From BM714 sp964484935 (GTDB taxonomy: Bacteria > Bacillota > Clostridia > Peptostreptococcales > BM714): a stretch of 23,774 nucleotides of DNA. The DNA lies in assembly GCA_964484935.1 (NCBI GenBank), contig CAZAFW010000022.1:1-23774 (forward strand), written 5' to 3'. Position numbers and translations under genes: made by a program. Shown in pieces: positions 15,879 to 23,748 of this stretch (the first letter of the stretch is position 1; every line of letters starts with the position of its first letter). Below the pieces are notes generated by a model that was given only the letters and a program-made list of their open reading frames with translations, searched no databases and was not told the origin of the DNA.

Positions 15879-16892
15879 TCACCTCCGTAGTTGAAAAAAT
15901 CCTCTTATTTTGAGAGCCCTTTTCTCAGCAGACTCCAATGTTTCATTTTTCCCCATAAACTGCATTTCCTTTATCAGAACATCCAAATCACCCATGTCGA
16001 TACAGTCCACCAGTTCCAAATCCAATCCAAGGCGGACACGTGAAAGAAGTTTCATGCTTTCAGCCTTGTTTATCAGTCTCGAATTCGACAGTATGCCCAA
16101 AGCCCGAAATACAATATCTTCGGTTCTTGCTCTTTGTTTGATTAAAAGGTATTCTCTGGTTTTGCGTTCCTTTTCCATGACTTGCTTGGTTATTCTCTTC
16201 AAATCGCCTATAATTTCAGCTTCTGTTCTGCCTGTGGTTATCTGATTTGAAATTTGGTATATGTCTCCTTCTGCGTCTGTTCCCTCTCCGTAGAGGCCTC
16301 TGACTGTAAGTCCTATGGTATTGGTTATGTCAAAGACCTTCTTGATGTATTTTGTTGATGCCAGCGCAGGAAGGTGAAGCATTACAGAAGCCCTCATTCC
16401 CGTGCCTACATTTGAAGGGCAAGCGGTCAGAAAGCCATAGCTTCCGTCGAATGCATAATCGAGGTTTTCCTCTAGCAAGTCGTCTATTGAATCCGCCTCT
16501 CTCCAGGCATCATCCAAATTGAAGCCTTTGACCATAGTCTGTATCCTTAAATGGTCCTCTTCGTTCACAAGAATTGAAACCATCTTCCCGTCGCTGATGA
16601 GAATTCCTCCAGTTTTGGGGTTCTTTATCAAGTCAATGCTTATGAGATGATTTACCAGCAAATCGTTTTTTTCATCTTCATCCATTTCGGATACGAATTT
16701 GAATCCAAATCCGTATTTGTCAAGTTCGCCATTGCATTCCACCGCTTTTCTTATTGATTCGGCAACCGACAAACCCAACTCTTCATCCATTTTCCACGGG
16801 AAAGGGATTCCGCTCATGTTCCTTGCCAGTCTTATCCTGCTTGACAAGGCTATGTTCCCATTGTCATTCAAACGCTTGTCTTGTTTTTCCAT
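15879..16892 (-). CDS. mcsB: Protein arginine kinase McsB
   Basis: 337 residues, with the ATP:guanido phosphotransferase fold. McsB phosphorylates arginines on misfolded proteins and on CtsR, tagging substrates for ClpCP. Conserved features are SSRIRLARN (17-25), NEEDH (110-114), the catalytic-loop Cys in ACPSNVGTG (Cys158), and RASVMLHLPAL (167-177). The start is ATG 16892 with GAGGTG just upstream and 8 nt after the mcsA stop; the open frame runs further upstream through mcsA in another frame and should not be counted. It is co-expressed with its activator McsA. Confidence 0.95.
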   Translation of the reverse strand: MEKQDKRLNDNGNIALSSRIRLARNMSGIPFPWKMDEELGLSVAESIRKAVECNGELDKYGFGFKFVSEMDEDEKNDLLVNHLISIDLIKNPKTGGILISDGKMVSILVNEEDHLRIQTMVKGFNLDDAWREADSIDDLLEENLDYAFDGSYGFLTACPSNVGTGMRASVMLHLPALASTKYIKKVFDITNTIGLTVRGLYGEGTDAEGDIYQISNQITTGRTEAEIIGDLKRITKQVMEKERKTREYLLIKQRARTEDIVFRALGILSNSRLINKAESMKLLSRVRLGLDLELVDCIDMGDLDVLIKEMQFMGKNETLESAEKRALKIRGFFQLRR

Positions 16893-16900
16893 GCCGCACC

Positions 16901-17404
16901 TCAATTCGCTTGCATTTCCTCCAACCTTTTTATTTCGTCCCTGATTTCCGCCGCTCTTTCGAATTCCTCGTTTTTTACCGCTTTGTCCATTTCCAATCTG
17001 CACCGTTCGATTGTATTCTCCAAATGATGTCTTCCTTCATGTTTCCTGGGAATCTTGCCTATGTGTTTGTCATTTCTGTGCATTCTTTGTATTATTGGTC
17101 TAAACCTTTCGTTGAAATGCCTGTAGCAACCAGGACATCCAATTCGCCCCGTTTCTGAAAACTCTAAATAACTCATTCCGCATTCAGGGCAGTATGAAAC
17201 ATTTGTGGTTTTTTTCGCATATGTTTCATCTTTCATCAGTTCTATGATTCCTTTAATGGTGTTGTTGGTAGGAACCTTCCCCTTGAATATGAACCCGAAT
17301 TTTTCCTTGGCGCATTTTTCGCACAAATGCATTTCCTTTTTGACTCCATTTTCCATTCGTGTTATATGAACAGTCGCCTTTGCTTTGCATATTTCGCATT
17401 CCAT
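16901..17404 (-). CDS. mcsA: Zinc-finger activator of McsB, McsA
   Basis: 167 residues. There are four CxxC-type pairs in the N-terminal two thirds (CEIC, CEKC, CPEC, CPGC), and a UVR motif at the C-terminus (~130-165, EFERAAEIRDEIKRLEE), as in McsA of Bacillus. The family binds zinc and activates the arginine kinase McsB. The ATG at 17404 follows GGGAGG by 8 nt, and that site overlaps the ctsR stop codon. Confidence 0.95.
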   Translation of the reverse strand: MECEICKAKATVHITRMENGVKKEMHLCEKCAKEKFGFIFKGKVPTNNTIKGIIELMKDETYAKKTTNVSYCPECGMSYLEFSETGRIGCPGCYRHFNERFRPIIQRMHRNDKHIGKIPRKHEGRHHLENTIERCRLEMDKAVKNEEFERAAEIRDEIKRLEEMQAN

Positions 17405-17407
17405 GCG

Positions 17408-17872
17408 TCATGCCTCCCTTTTCATAAGAGCAGCCAGCATGCTTTTTATTATTTCGGCCCTGACCTTATTTCTGTTCTCTCCTGCAAAAGTGAGTGCCCT
17501 GTCCTTGATGGCCGCATTCATTATTCCTGCTTCCCGGCGGTTAATGAGCTTGCTTTCCATTAGGGTTTCAATCAGGGCGTTCGCTTTCATTTTGCTTATT
17601 GAATTTCCAACTGCAAGAAGTATATTTGATATTATATCCTCTTCGTTGTGCTTGATTCTTATTATCCTTATACTTCCTCCACCGCCTCTCCTGCTTTCAA
17701 TGATATACCCTCTTTCCAAAGGAAATCTCGTAGTCAGAACATAATTTATCTGAGACGGTGCGCAATCAAAATAATTTGCCAATTCGTTTCTCTGTATCTC
17801 GATGTCCCTGCTTCCCGAATCCTTGAGCATGTCCTTTATGAAAACTTCAATCAAATCGCTCAGTCTGGCCAC
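17408..17872 (-). CDS. ctsR: Transcription repressor CtsR
   Basis: 154 residues from the GTG at 17872. Class III heat-shock repressor with an N-terminal winged helix-turn-helix (~20-70) containing the wing RRGGGGSIRI, where the family's arginine is targeted by McsB. A C-terminal dimer/McsB-interaction domain follows. The GTG start gives the family-like N-terminus ARLSDLIEVFIKDML, and it has AAAGGAG 8 nt upstream. The alternative ATG at 17890 lies immediately next to the CtsR box and has no such site. It represses its own operon through that box. Confidence 0.94.
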   Translation of the reverse strand: MARLSDLIEVFIKDMLKDSGSRDIEIQRNELANYFDCAPSQINYVLTTRFPLERGYIIESRRGGGGSIRIIRIKHNEEDIISNILLAVGNSISKMKANALIETLMESKLINRREAGIMNAAIKDRALTFAGENRNKVRAEIIKSMLAALMKREA

Positions 17873-17891
17873 AAAACCGTCTCCTTTCATC

Positions 17892-17908
17892 TTTGACTTT
17901 CTTTGACT
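17892..17908 (-). promoter_or_regulatory. CtsR operator (heptad direct repeat)
   Basis: AGTCAAA-GAA-AGTCAAA matches the known CtsR box RGTCAAA-NAN-RGTCAAA at every fixed position. It lies 3 bp downstream of the -10 element, covering the transcription start. Confidence 0.93.
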
Positions 17909-17911
17909 TTA

Positions 17912-17920
17912 ATTATATCA
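17912..17920 (-). promoter_or_regulatory. Extended -10 promoter of the ctsR operon
   Basis: Minus-strand TGATATAAT (TGn plus a consensus -10 at 17912-17917). The -35 region 17 bp upstream (TGTTTT) is poor and falls in the T tract of the EF-G paralogue's terminator. Confidence 0.75.
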
Positions 17921-17932
17921 TAAATCTTTACA

Positions 17933-17967
17933 TAAAAACAGAACGAAATCCAAAGGATTCCGCTCTG
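17933..17967 (-). terminator. Terminator after the EF-G paralogue
   Basis: Minus-strand CAGAGCGGAATCC pairs over 13 bp (two G-T) with GGATTTCGTTCTG around a TTT loop, followed by TTTTT. Confidence 0.88.
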
Positions 17968-17996
17968 ATCGTTTTAACTGTTTTTCTACCGGCACT

Positions 17997-20072
17997 TTAT
18001 TCTTCTTCTTTTTTATGATCTTCAATGATTTTGTCAGCGAGGTTCTTTGGCACTTCATCGTATCTTTCAAATTCCATTGTGAATTCGCCCTTGGCCTGTG
18101 TCATCGATTTCAAATCTATTGCATACTTGAACATTTCAGACATAGGAGCTTCCGCTTTTACGCGCTGTTCGCCCTTTCCTGCCGCTTCCATTCCCAATAT
18201 CCTTCCGCGCCTCTTATTCATGTCTCCCATGATATCCCCCAGATACTCCTCGGGAATCGTTATATCTACCTTCATGACAGGTTCAAGTAGAATCGGCTTG
18301 GCCTCGGCTATGCCTTTTTTGAACGCCAGAGAGGCGGCAATCTTAAAGGCCATCTCGCTTGAATCAACCGGATGGTAAGAACCGTCATAAAGAATAGCCT
18401 TGACGTTTACTACGGGATATCCTGCCAGCGGGCCATGGTCTATTGAGTCTATCAAGCCTTTTTCCACCGCCGGAATATAATTCTTTGGAACCGAACCGCC
18501 GAAAATTTTCTCTTCAAATTCAAACAATTCCTCGGAAGGCTCGAATTTTATATGAACATCTCCATACTGGCCGGCTCCTCCACTTTGTTTCTTGTGTTTT
18601 CCCTGCACATCGGATTTGCCTTTGACGGTTTCGCGGTATGCGATTTTCGGATCGGCAAGCTCAACATCGACACCATAGTTGTTCTTGAGTTTGTTGGTGA
18701 TTACTCCAATCTGCATGTTTCCAAGCCCGCCGATGAGGAGCTGTTTTGTTTCCTTGTTTCTTTCAAGAGTAAAGGTTGGATCTTCAGATTTCAGTTTGTG
18801 CAAGGATGTTCCTATTTTTTCCTCATCACCTTTGGATTTTGGCTCTATTGCCATAAAGAGGTTGGCTTTTTTGAACTTGATGCCTTCGTACTGTATTGGA
18901 TTTGACTTGTCGCAAATCGTATCCCCGGTTTCTGCATATTGAAGCTTTGCAGTGGCTCCGATGTCGCCCGCTGTGATTTCATCTATTGTCAATTGGTTCT
19001 TTCCCCTCAAAACGAATATTGACCCGAATTTTTCTTTTTCATCCTTATTTGCATTGAGAAATTCCATATCTTTTTTGGCTTTGCCGGAATAGACTTTGAA
19101 AAGCGATATCTTTCCTACAAAGGGGTCTACTATTGTTTTAAATACAAGTGCAGAGAAAGGGCCATTCTCGTCAACCGCTCTTTCGGTCTCGCTTTCGTCT
19201 TCAGGGTTTATACCCTTGTAAACTCCACCATGCATGTCTTTTGGTGTCGGCATATAGTCAAATATCATATTCATAAGAGTATGCATTCCAACTCCTTTTT
19301 CCACCGAACCCAGCAGCACTGGCACGACGGCTCCGGACAGTACGCCTTTTCTGAGGCCTAAGTGAATTTCTTCGGCTGTGAATTCCTCTCCTTCGAAATA
19401 TTTTTCCATGAGCTCGTCGTCACTCTCAGCGACCGACTCTATAAGCATCTCCCTTACATTTGCAATTTGGTCCTCCATGCCTGCAGGTATGTCAACATCA
19501 ACACATTCATCGCCCTTGAGCTCTCTTCCCACCATGTCTACAACATTTACGAATCCTTTAAATGATTCTTCTTTCCCTACCGGGATGGCAAAAGGCGCCA
19601 CTTTCTTCCCAAGCCTTTCCTTGAGCTCTCCAAGAACCTTTTCGTAATCCACGTTTTCTTTGTCCATCTTGTTTACAAACACAATTCTTGGCATTTCTCG
19701 CTCTTCTGTAAATTTCCATGCTTTTTCTGTTCCTACTTCAACACCGGAAGTGGCGTCAACCATTATGATCGCCCCACCTGAAACCCTAAGGGCGCTGAAA
19801 ACTTCTCCTGAAAAATCAAAATATCCAGGAGTATCAAATATATTGTATTTTGAATTGTTCCATTCAAGAGGAATAACAGAAGTTCCGATTGTGAAACCTC
19901 TGGAAATTTCTTCTTTGTCAAAATCCGAAACCGTATTGCCGTCTTCAATTTTTCCCATGCGTTCAACTTGCTTGTTCATGTAAAGAAGTCTTTCGGTCAG
20001 CATAGTCTTTCCACTGCCACCGTGTCCCATCAAGGCTACATTTCTTATTTTATCTACCTTGTATTTCTTCAT
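17997..20072 (-). CDS. Elongation factor G paralogue (EF-G-like translational GTPase)
   Basis: 691 residues with the five-domain EF-G layout. G-domain motifs are G1 GHGGSGKT (~16), switch I RGFTIGTSV (~58), DTPGYFDF (~80), and NKMD (~134). Domain II is at ~290-390, and domains III-V include GSVPKNYIPAVEKG and HPVDSSEMAFKIAASLAF. The P-loop GHGGSGKT replaces the AHIDAGKT of the housekeeping EF-G, so this is an EF-G2-type paralogue rather than the str-operon fusA. Some members of such groups act in translocation or ribosome recycling; which applies here cannot be told. The ATG at 20072 has AAGGAGG upstream. It has its own promoter and is insulated from ctsR by a terminator. Confidence 0.88.
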   Translation of the reverse strand: MKKYKVDKIRNVALMGHGGSGKTMLTERLLYMNKQVERMGKIEDGNTVSDFDKEEISRGFTIGTSVIPLEWNNSKYNIFDTPGYFDFSGEVFSALRVSGGAIIMVDATSGVEVGTEKAWKFTEEREMPRIVFVNKMDKENVDYEKVLGELKERLGKKVAPFAIPVGKEESFKGFVNVVDMVGRELKGDECVDVDIPAGMEDQIANVREMLIESVAESDDELMEKYFEGEEFTAEEIHLGLRKGVLSGAVVPVLLGSVEKGVGMHTLMNMIFDYMPTPKDMHGGVYKGINPEDESETERAVDENGPFSALVFKTIVDPFVGKISLFKVYSGKAKKDMEFLNANKDEKEKFGSIFVLRGKNQLTIDEITAGDIGATAKLQYAETGDTICDKSNPIQYEGIKFKKANLFMAIEPKSKGDEEKIGTSLHKLKSEDPTFTLERNKETKQLLIGGLGNMQIGVITNKLKNNYGVDVELADPKIAYRETVKGKSDVQGKHKKQSGGAGQYGDVHIKFEPSEELFEFEEKIFGGSVPKNYIPAVEKGLIDSIDHGPLAGYPVVNVKAILYDGSYHPVDSSEMAFKIAASLAFKKGIAEAKPILLEPVMKVDITIPEEYLGDIMGDMNKRRGRILGMEAAGKGEQRVKAEAPMSEMFKYAIDLKSMTQAKGEFTMEFERYDEVPKNLADKIIEDHKKEEE

Positions 20073-20113
20073 GCTATTCCTCCTTGTTTATATGATTTGC
20101 GCTGATTAAATAT

Positions 20114-20122
20114 ATTCTATCA
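20114..20122 (-). promoter_or_regulatory. Candidate extended -10 promoter of the EF-G paralogue
   Basis: Minus-strand TGATAGAAT (TGn plus TAGAAT at 20114-20119), about 42 bp before the start codon. No convincing -35 is visible. Confidence 0.5.
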
Positions 20123-20198
20123 TAAATTCTTAATTCCTTCTATATTCTGAATATAATGCATTTTTTTATTGATAATAGCGGCATCTTTTGAGATAAAG

Positions 20199-21017
20199 TC
20201 ATTCTATACCGAATCCCCTTGCGACCTCGACGCCCTTCTCCTGAATGGAGTCGGCAATCTTATTGAGTCCTATTGAATCACTCGCCATATGCCCGGCAAC
20301 GATTATATTTCCAACATTTTGCTCCCTGACGGCTTCGCGAACATCGTCGGGAACATGCATGCAGACAATCGTGCCCACGCCAGCTTCGAAATAAGCCTTA
20401 AAGACTGCGCTCCCCCCGTTTGTTCCTCCCGCCATGAGAACAGCTATTCGCCCTGCGTAGTCGCTTCCCTTTCCAACCCGTATTACCGGTTTGGAAATCG
20501 ACTTTTCGTATTCGGGAATTTCTTTAAGAGACTCTATGATATCGTCCAATGTCCTTTTGGAATTGTCAAAAAAACACTTGTCCAAATGGCTTTGAACTGT
20601 CCTCTCTCCAATTATATCGGCCGGCATGTGTATATTCATGTAGGGAATCTCTAAAAGCTTCGCTGCCGACTCGAAGCGGCCGTAATTTCTAACATGGTTT
20701 CCGAGGTCGACTGCGCTTTTTCTAATCTCGAGCGCCTTCTGGGCCTTGTTTATGGGCACCCCGAATGAGACCATCTTGTCAATCTGCCTTTCCATGACCT
20801 TGTGGAAATCGAGTATCTGCATTCCCGCCTTTGGATGGTGGCTTATAACACAATCAGCTCCGATTTCCTTGGCTAGGAGCAGCTCGGGAGTTTCCATGTC
20901 CACGCCAATTAAGACCTTATTGATATCCTCTCCTGGGACAGATATACCTGAATCTTCGGGTTCACTTTCCAGTTCCGCCAAATCCAAAGCAATCTTCATA
21001 ATATCTTCAGTATTCAC
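20199..21017 (-). CDS. Nif3-like dinuclear metal-centre hexameric protein family (DUF34)
   Basis: 272 residues. The family's metal-binding histidines are visible in CVISHHPKAG (residues 60-61) and in VAGHMASDSIGLNKIAD (~237-253), with a conserved DLGNHV-type segment between. Nif3/YbgI proteins form toroidal hexamers with a dimetal site; their biochemical role is unsettled, so I give no function. The start is a GTG at 21017 with GGAG 8 nt upstream. No ATG is available near this position, and the frame begins with NTEDIMKIA, a plausible family N-terminus. No terminator is visible before the EF-G paralogue, so they may share a transcript in part. Confidence 0.75.
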   Translation of the reverse strand: MNTEDIMKIALDLAELESEPEDSGISVPGEDINKVLIGVDMETPELLLAKEIGADCVISHHPKAGMQILDFHKVMERQIDKMVSFGVPINKAQKALEIRKSAVDLGNHVRNYGRFESAAKLLEIPYMNIHMPADIIGERTVQSHLDKCFFDNSKRTLDDIIESLKEIPEYEKSISKPVIRVGKGSDYAGRIAVLMAGGTNGGSAVFKAYFEAGVGTIVCMHVPDDVREAVREQNVGNIIVAGHMASDSIGLNKIADSIQEKGVEVARGFGIE

Positions 21018-21124
21018 TCTCTCATCTCCGTTTCTTTAATTGTATATATTGCCGTATGTGAAAAGCCTTTTTCAAAATATCGTCTTCTTGTTATCAATTC
21101 TACATTCTTCCATCCTTCCAAACA

Positions 21125-21164
21125 AGAAAAAACCAGACATTCCTTAAAGGACGCCTGGTTTTAA
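21125..21164 (-). terminator. Terminator after the ribonucleotide reductase gene
   Basis: Minus-strand AAAACCAGGCGTCC folds back on GGAATGTCTGGTTTT with a TTTAA loop and one internal mismatch, followed by a T tract. It ends the reductase transcript before the Nif3-type gene. Confidence 0.85.
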
Positions 21165-21171
21165 ATCTTAT

Positions 21172-23526
21172 TCAGCGAATCGGACAAACTCCAGACTCGC
21201 ACCCTTCGTTGCCTATGTCGAACTCGACCTTTTCTTTTTCGTATTTGCTTATAAGTGAAGGTATGAAAGGTTTAAGTATGCCCACTCTTTCCTTATATTC
21301 ATCTTTGTCAATGGCTTCATAAGGCAAAAGCTCGTAGAAATTGTCGTCAAGAGACAGGAAGGACACTGCCACTATGTCTTCCCAGTTTTCCCAAACCCAA
21401 TCCTCTACCTCCGTCCATTCATGGTCGCGGACATGTATGGTTATTGAGCAGTTGTGGTCCACGTAGTTTTCCATGAACATCTTGTAGTTCTCAAGCTGCT
21501 CTATTGCGCTTACGTCGTACTTGGTTCTGCCTTCCGGCGCCTTGACAGGGAACTCTATCACCTTTGTTGAGCATGTAGCCATGTCCTGCCCAACTTCGGG
21601 AAGAACGGGATATTCGAGTTCCTCGCACACCTTGACAAGGGGATCTGTGGCGTTTATTCTTACCCTTCTTATGTAGTAGGGGGAGTGCGAATAATGGACG
21701 CCACTCGATACTGTCGGAAGCTGGCTGAGTGTCCCCTCCGGCTTGACTGTCGTTATTAGGATTGGCTCATTTGCACCTATTTCGCCCGCATAAATCTTGG
21801 CTTCCTCGTGGGCCGTTTCCCTCAGTTTTTCAAGCAGTTTTTTCTGTTCTTCCCTGGTCATTGAAAGCGCATTGACCATGTCCTGCCAGCCGGTCATGGA
21901 ACACCCGAGAAGCTTGTCTCTTTGCTGTATGGCATCCCATGAAGGTATCTCGAGCTCTACGCAGGTCATCCTGTAGGCGGCCCGAACAGACAGCCTTTGG
22001 GCCTGAAGGAGTCCTTCCACATCCAGAGTGACGTCTTCTTTTACAAATGCAAAAACATTAATCGTCGTAAGATTGCAAAGCCCTTTTGAGTCAAGTAATA
22101 TTTCTCCGCACGGGTTCACTCCGTTCATGTTCTCCCGCCTCTTTGCCCCTGCAACAGCGTTTACAAATCCCGGCTCTCCGGAATACCTCATGCTCTCAAT
22201 CAGCCAGTGAAGACCTTCCCTCGTCGGCTTCTCTTTGTAGTATATGGAGTTGTTGCTCATTTGCCTGTGTATGATTTCTTTGTCCACAATCCACTGACCG
22301 TCTATCTGCTTGTAAAGATTCGACTTCGCCTCTATGCACTCCGTATCATCGGAGTCCAAAAGAACAATTTCAGCCGTTCTCCTTACGCCTCCAACGACAA
22401 CATTTTCACCAATTATGTTTGCCATGTCCATACAGTCTATAGGCTTGAGTTTTACTCTTTCAGCTTCCTGTATCAGACCTGCTTTTTTGATAACCTTGTT
22501 TATTTTCACAAACATGTTCTTGAGGCTTTCATGCCCGCTTGCAGTTCCACCGAATGTCTTGAGCCTCTCACCGTGGGGACGCACATGGTCATAGTTCACA
22601 ACAATTGTTTTTATTAGCCTGTACTCGTTGCTGTAAATCATTCTGAAGAAATAATCAAGAGCCTGGACCCATCCTTCCTTGCTGTCCCCGACCATTATCT
22701 TTACTGTGTCGTTGTTCTTGAATTCTATGCTTGTACTGTCTTCCCTCTTGTCTATGTCTATGCTTGTATAGTGCTCATGAATAAGCTCGTAATTCGTTCT
22801 TACTTTAGGTATCTTTTCCACATCTTCACGGAGTATTCTAACCCCTACTCCCGACCCAACCATAAGCAGATAAAAAAGGTCCCTAAACGACTCAAACTGG
22901 TCTATTACGGTAAAAGCGCAGTTAAAGTTTGAAATAGGATAATTTCGTGCTACCGGGGTGTTGCCCACCCAGAATGTCCTTCCGCTAAGGAATTGCTTCA
23001 GATTGTAAATGTTGTCGAACAGCTCCTCCGCCTCTCTTTTTGTTGTAGGAACGAGGCTGCAATTGTATTCAACTGCCCTTCTCGCTGTTTCCCACCAATA
23101 CTCCCTGCGCTTTTCTTCCGGAAGCCATCTTGAGTATGTTCTATAGTATACGAAACTTCCCAACTGATTCATCGGCGATTTCCTGTGCTTATAATTGCTT
23201 ATGAATGCATCCGTCAGTACGCGATCGTCTGTCCTCTTTCTTGCATCGCGTGTCTTGTCCCGTTCATACCTGTACAGTATGTATTTCTTAGCTACATCTT
23301 TCCGTCTGCTGCCCATGAGAAGGTCTTCAACCATGTCCTGTATTTCTTCAACCTTGACACAAGCGTCTCTTCCCTCGATTGTCTTTTCAATTTCTTTCGC
23401 AACCTCATGGCTGAGTTCCGCATCAAGACCTTCTTTCGTCTCTCTCATAGCCTTTTCTATGGCATTTACAATCTTTTGCGGATTGAAATCCACAAAATTC
23501 CCGTCTCTTTTAACAACTTTCATCAT
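21172..23526 (-). CDS. nrdJ: Adenosylcobalamin-dependent (class II) ribonucleoside-triphosphate reductase
   Basis: 784 residues. The N-terminal ATP-cone (~1-95, KRDGNFVDFNPQKIV ... EIQDMVED ... ILYRYERD) is the allosteric domain. The barrel follows, with SNFNCAF (~203), NPCGEI (~472), and LCNLTTIN. The two Cys in NPCGEI and LCNLTT are 11 residues apart, and the C-terminal pair CESGVC 5 apart. Both spacings match C408/C419 and C731/C736 of the Lactobacillus leichmannii B12 reductase. It reduces ribonucleotides using a B12-generated thiyl radical, needs no oxygen, and supplies dNTPs. The start is ATG 23526, 9 nt after GGAG; the TTG at 23532 is too close to that site. Regulation is probably by NrdR through two upstream boxes. 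Confidence 0.93.
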   Translation of the reverse strand: MMKVVKRDGNFVDFNPQKIVNAIEKAMRETKEGLDAELSHEVAKEIEKTIEGRDACVKVEEIQDMVEDLLMGSRRKDVAKKYILYRYERDKTRDARKRTDDRVLTDAFISNYKHRKSPMNQLGSFVYYRTYSRWLPEEKRREYWWETARRAVEYNCSLVPTTKREAEELFDNIYNLKQFLSGRTFWVGNTPVARNYPISNFNCAFTVIDQFESFRDLFYLLMVGSGVGVRILREDVEKIPKVRTNYELIHEHYTSIDIDKREDSTSIEFKNNDTVKIMVGDSKEGWVQALDYFFRMIYSNEYRLIKTIVVNYDHVRPHGERLKTFGGTASGHESLKNMFVKINKVIKKAGLIQEAERVKLKPIDCMDMANIIGENVVVGGVRRTAEIVLLDSDDTECIEAKSNLYKQIDGQWIVDKEIIHRQMSNNSIYYKEKPTREGLHWLIESMRYSGEPGFVNAVAGAKRRENMNGVNPCGEILLDSKGLCNLTTINVFAFVKEDVTLDVEGLLQAQRLSVRAAYRMTCVELEIPSWDAIQQRDKLLGCSMTGWQDMVNALSMTREEQKKLLEKLRETAHEEAKIYAGEIGANEPILITTVKPEGTLSQLPTVSSGVHYSHSPYYIRRVRINATDPLVKVCEELEYPVLPEVGQDMATCSTKVIEFPVKAPEGRTKYDVSAIEQLENYKMFMENYVDHNCSITIHVRDHEWTEVEDWVWENWEDIVAVSFLSLDDNFYELLPYEAIDKDEYKERVGILKPFIPSLISKYEKEKVEFDIGNEGCESGVCPIR

Positions 23527-23607
23527 CGCCAATCACTCCTTCTTTCAATCTTTTAACACAAATCTTCTGATTCCAATGTTTTTTCCTCATTTTGCTTGAA
23601 TTATCCA

Positions 23608-23636
23608 ATTATACAATATGTGCTGAACTTATTTAA
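23608..23636 (-). promoter_or_regulatory. Candidate promoter of the ribonucleotide reductase gene
   Basis: Minus-strand -10 TATAAT (23608-23613) with a weak -35 TTAAAT 17 bp upstream (23631-23636). A second possible start, with an extended -10 (TGATACAAT), lies at about 23653-23661. Either would be covered by the NrdR-like boxes. Confidence 0.5.
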
Positions 23637-23658
23637 GTAAGCACACTATATATTGTAT
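23611..23658. promoter_or_regulatory. Pair of NrdR-like boxes
   Basis: Box 1 (23643-23658, plus strand ACACTATATATTGTAT) matches the NrdR consensus acaCwAtATaTwGtgt at 15 of 16 positions. Box 2 (23611-23626, ATACAATATGTGCTGA) is weaker, about 11 of 16. They are separated by 16 bp, 32 bp centre to centre (about three helical turns), the spacing known for paired NrdR boxes. They overlap the promoter region, as expected for repression by NrdR when (d)ATP is high. Confidence 0.8.
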
Positions 23659-23694
23659 CATGTTTTAGACTAATATTAAATTTTTTTGTTGTAT

Positions 23695-23728
23695 AAAAAA
23701 AAGACCCGGAGAATCTTTCCTCCGAACC
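23695..23728 (-). terminator. rRNA operon terminator
   Basis: Minus-strand GGTTCGGAG pairs with CTCCGGGTC (three G-T pairs) around GAAAGATT, followed by eight T residues, about 20 nt after the 5S rRNA 3' end. Confidence 0.88.
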
Positions 23729-23748
23729 TTTTTATATGAAAAACAAAA

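Noticed and set aside
20073..20198. Terminator between the Nif3-type gene and the EF-G paralogue
   Set aside because: Only a short palindrome TATATTC-A-GAATATA is present, with no GC-rich stem or T tract.
21018..21124. Promoter for the Nif3-type gene
   Set aside because: TTGAAA and TACAAT-like hexamers occur but at unsuitable spacing; I could not support a specific site.
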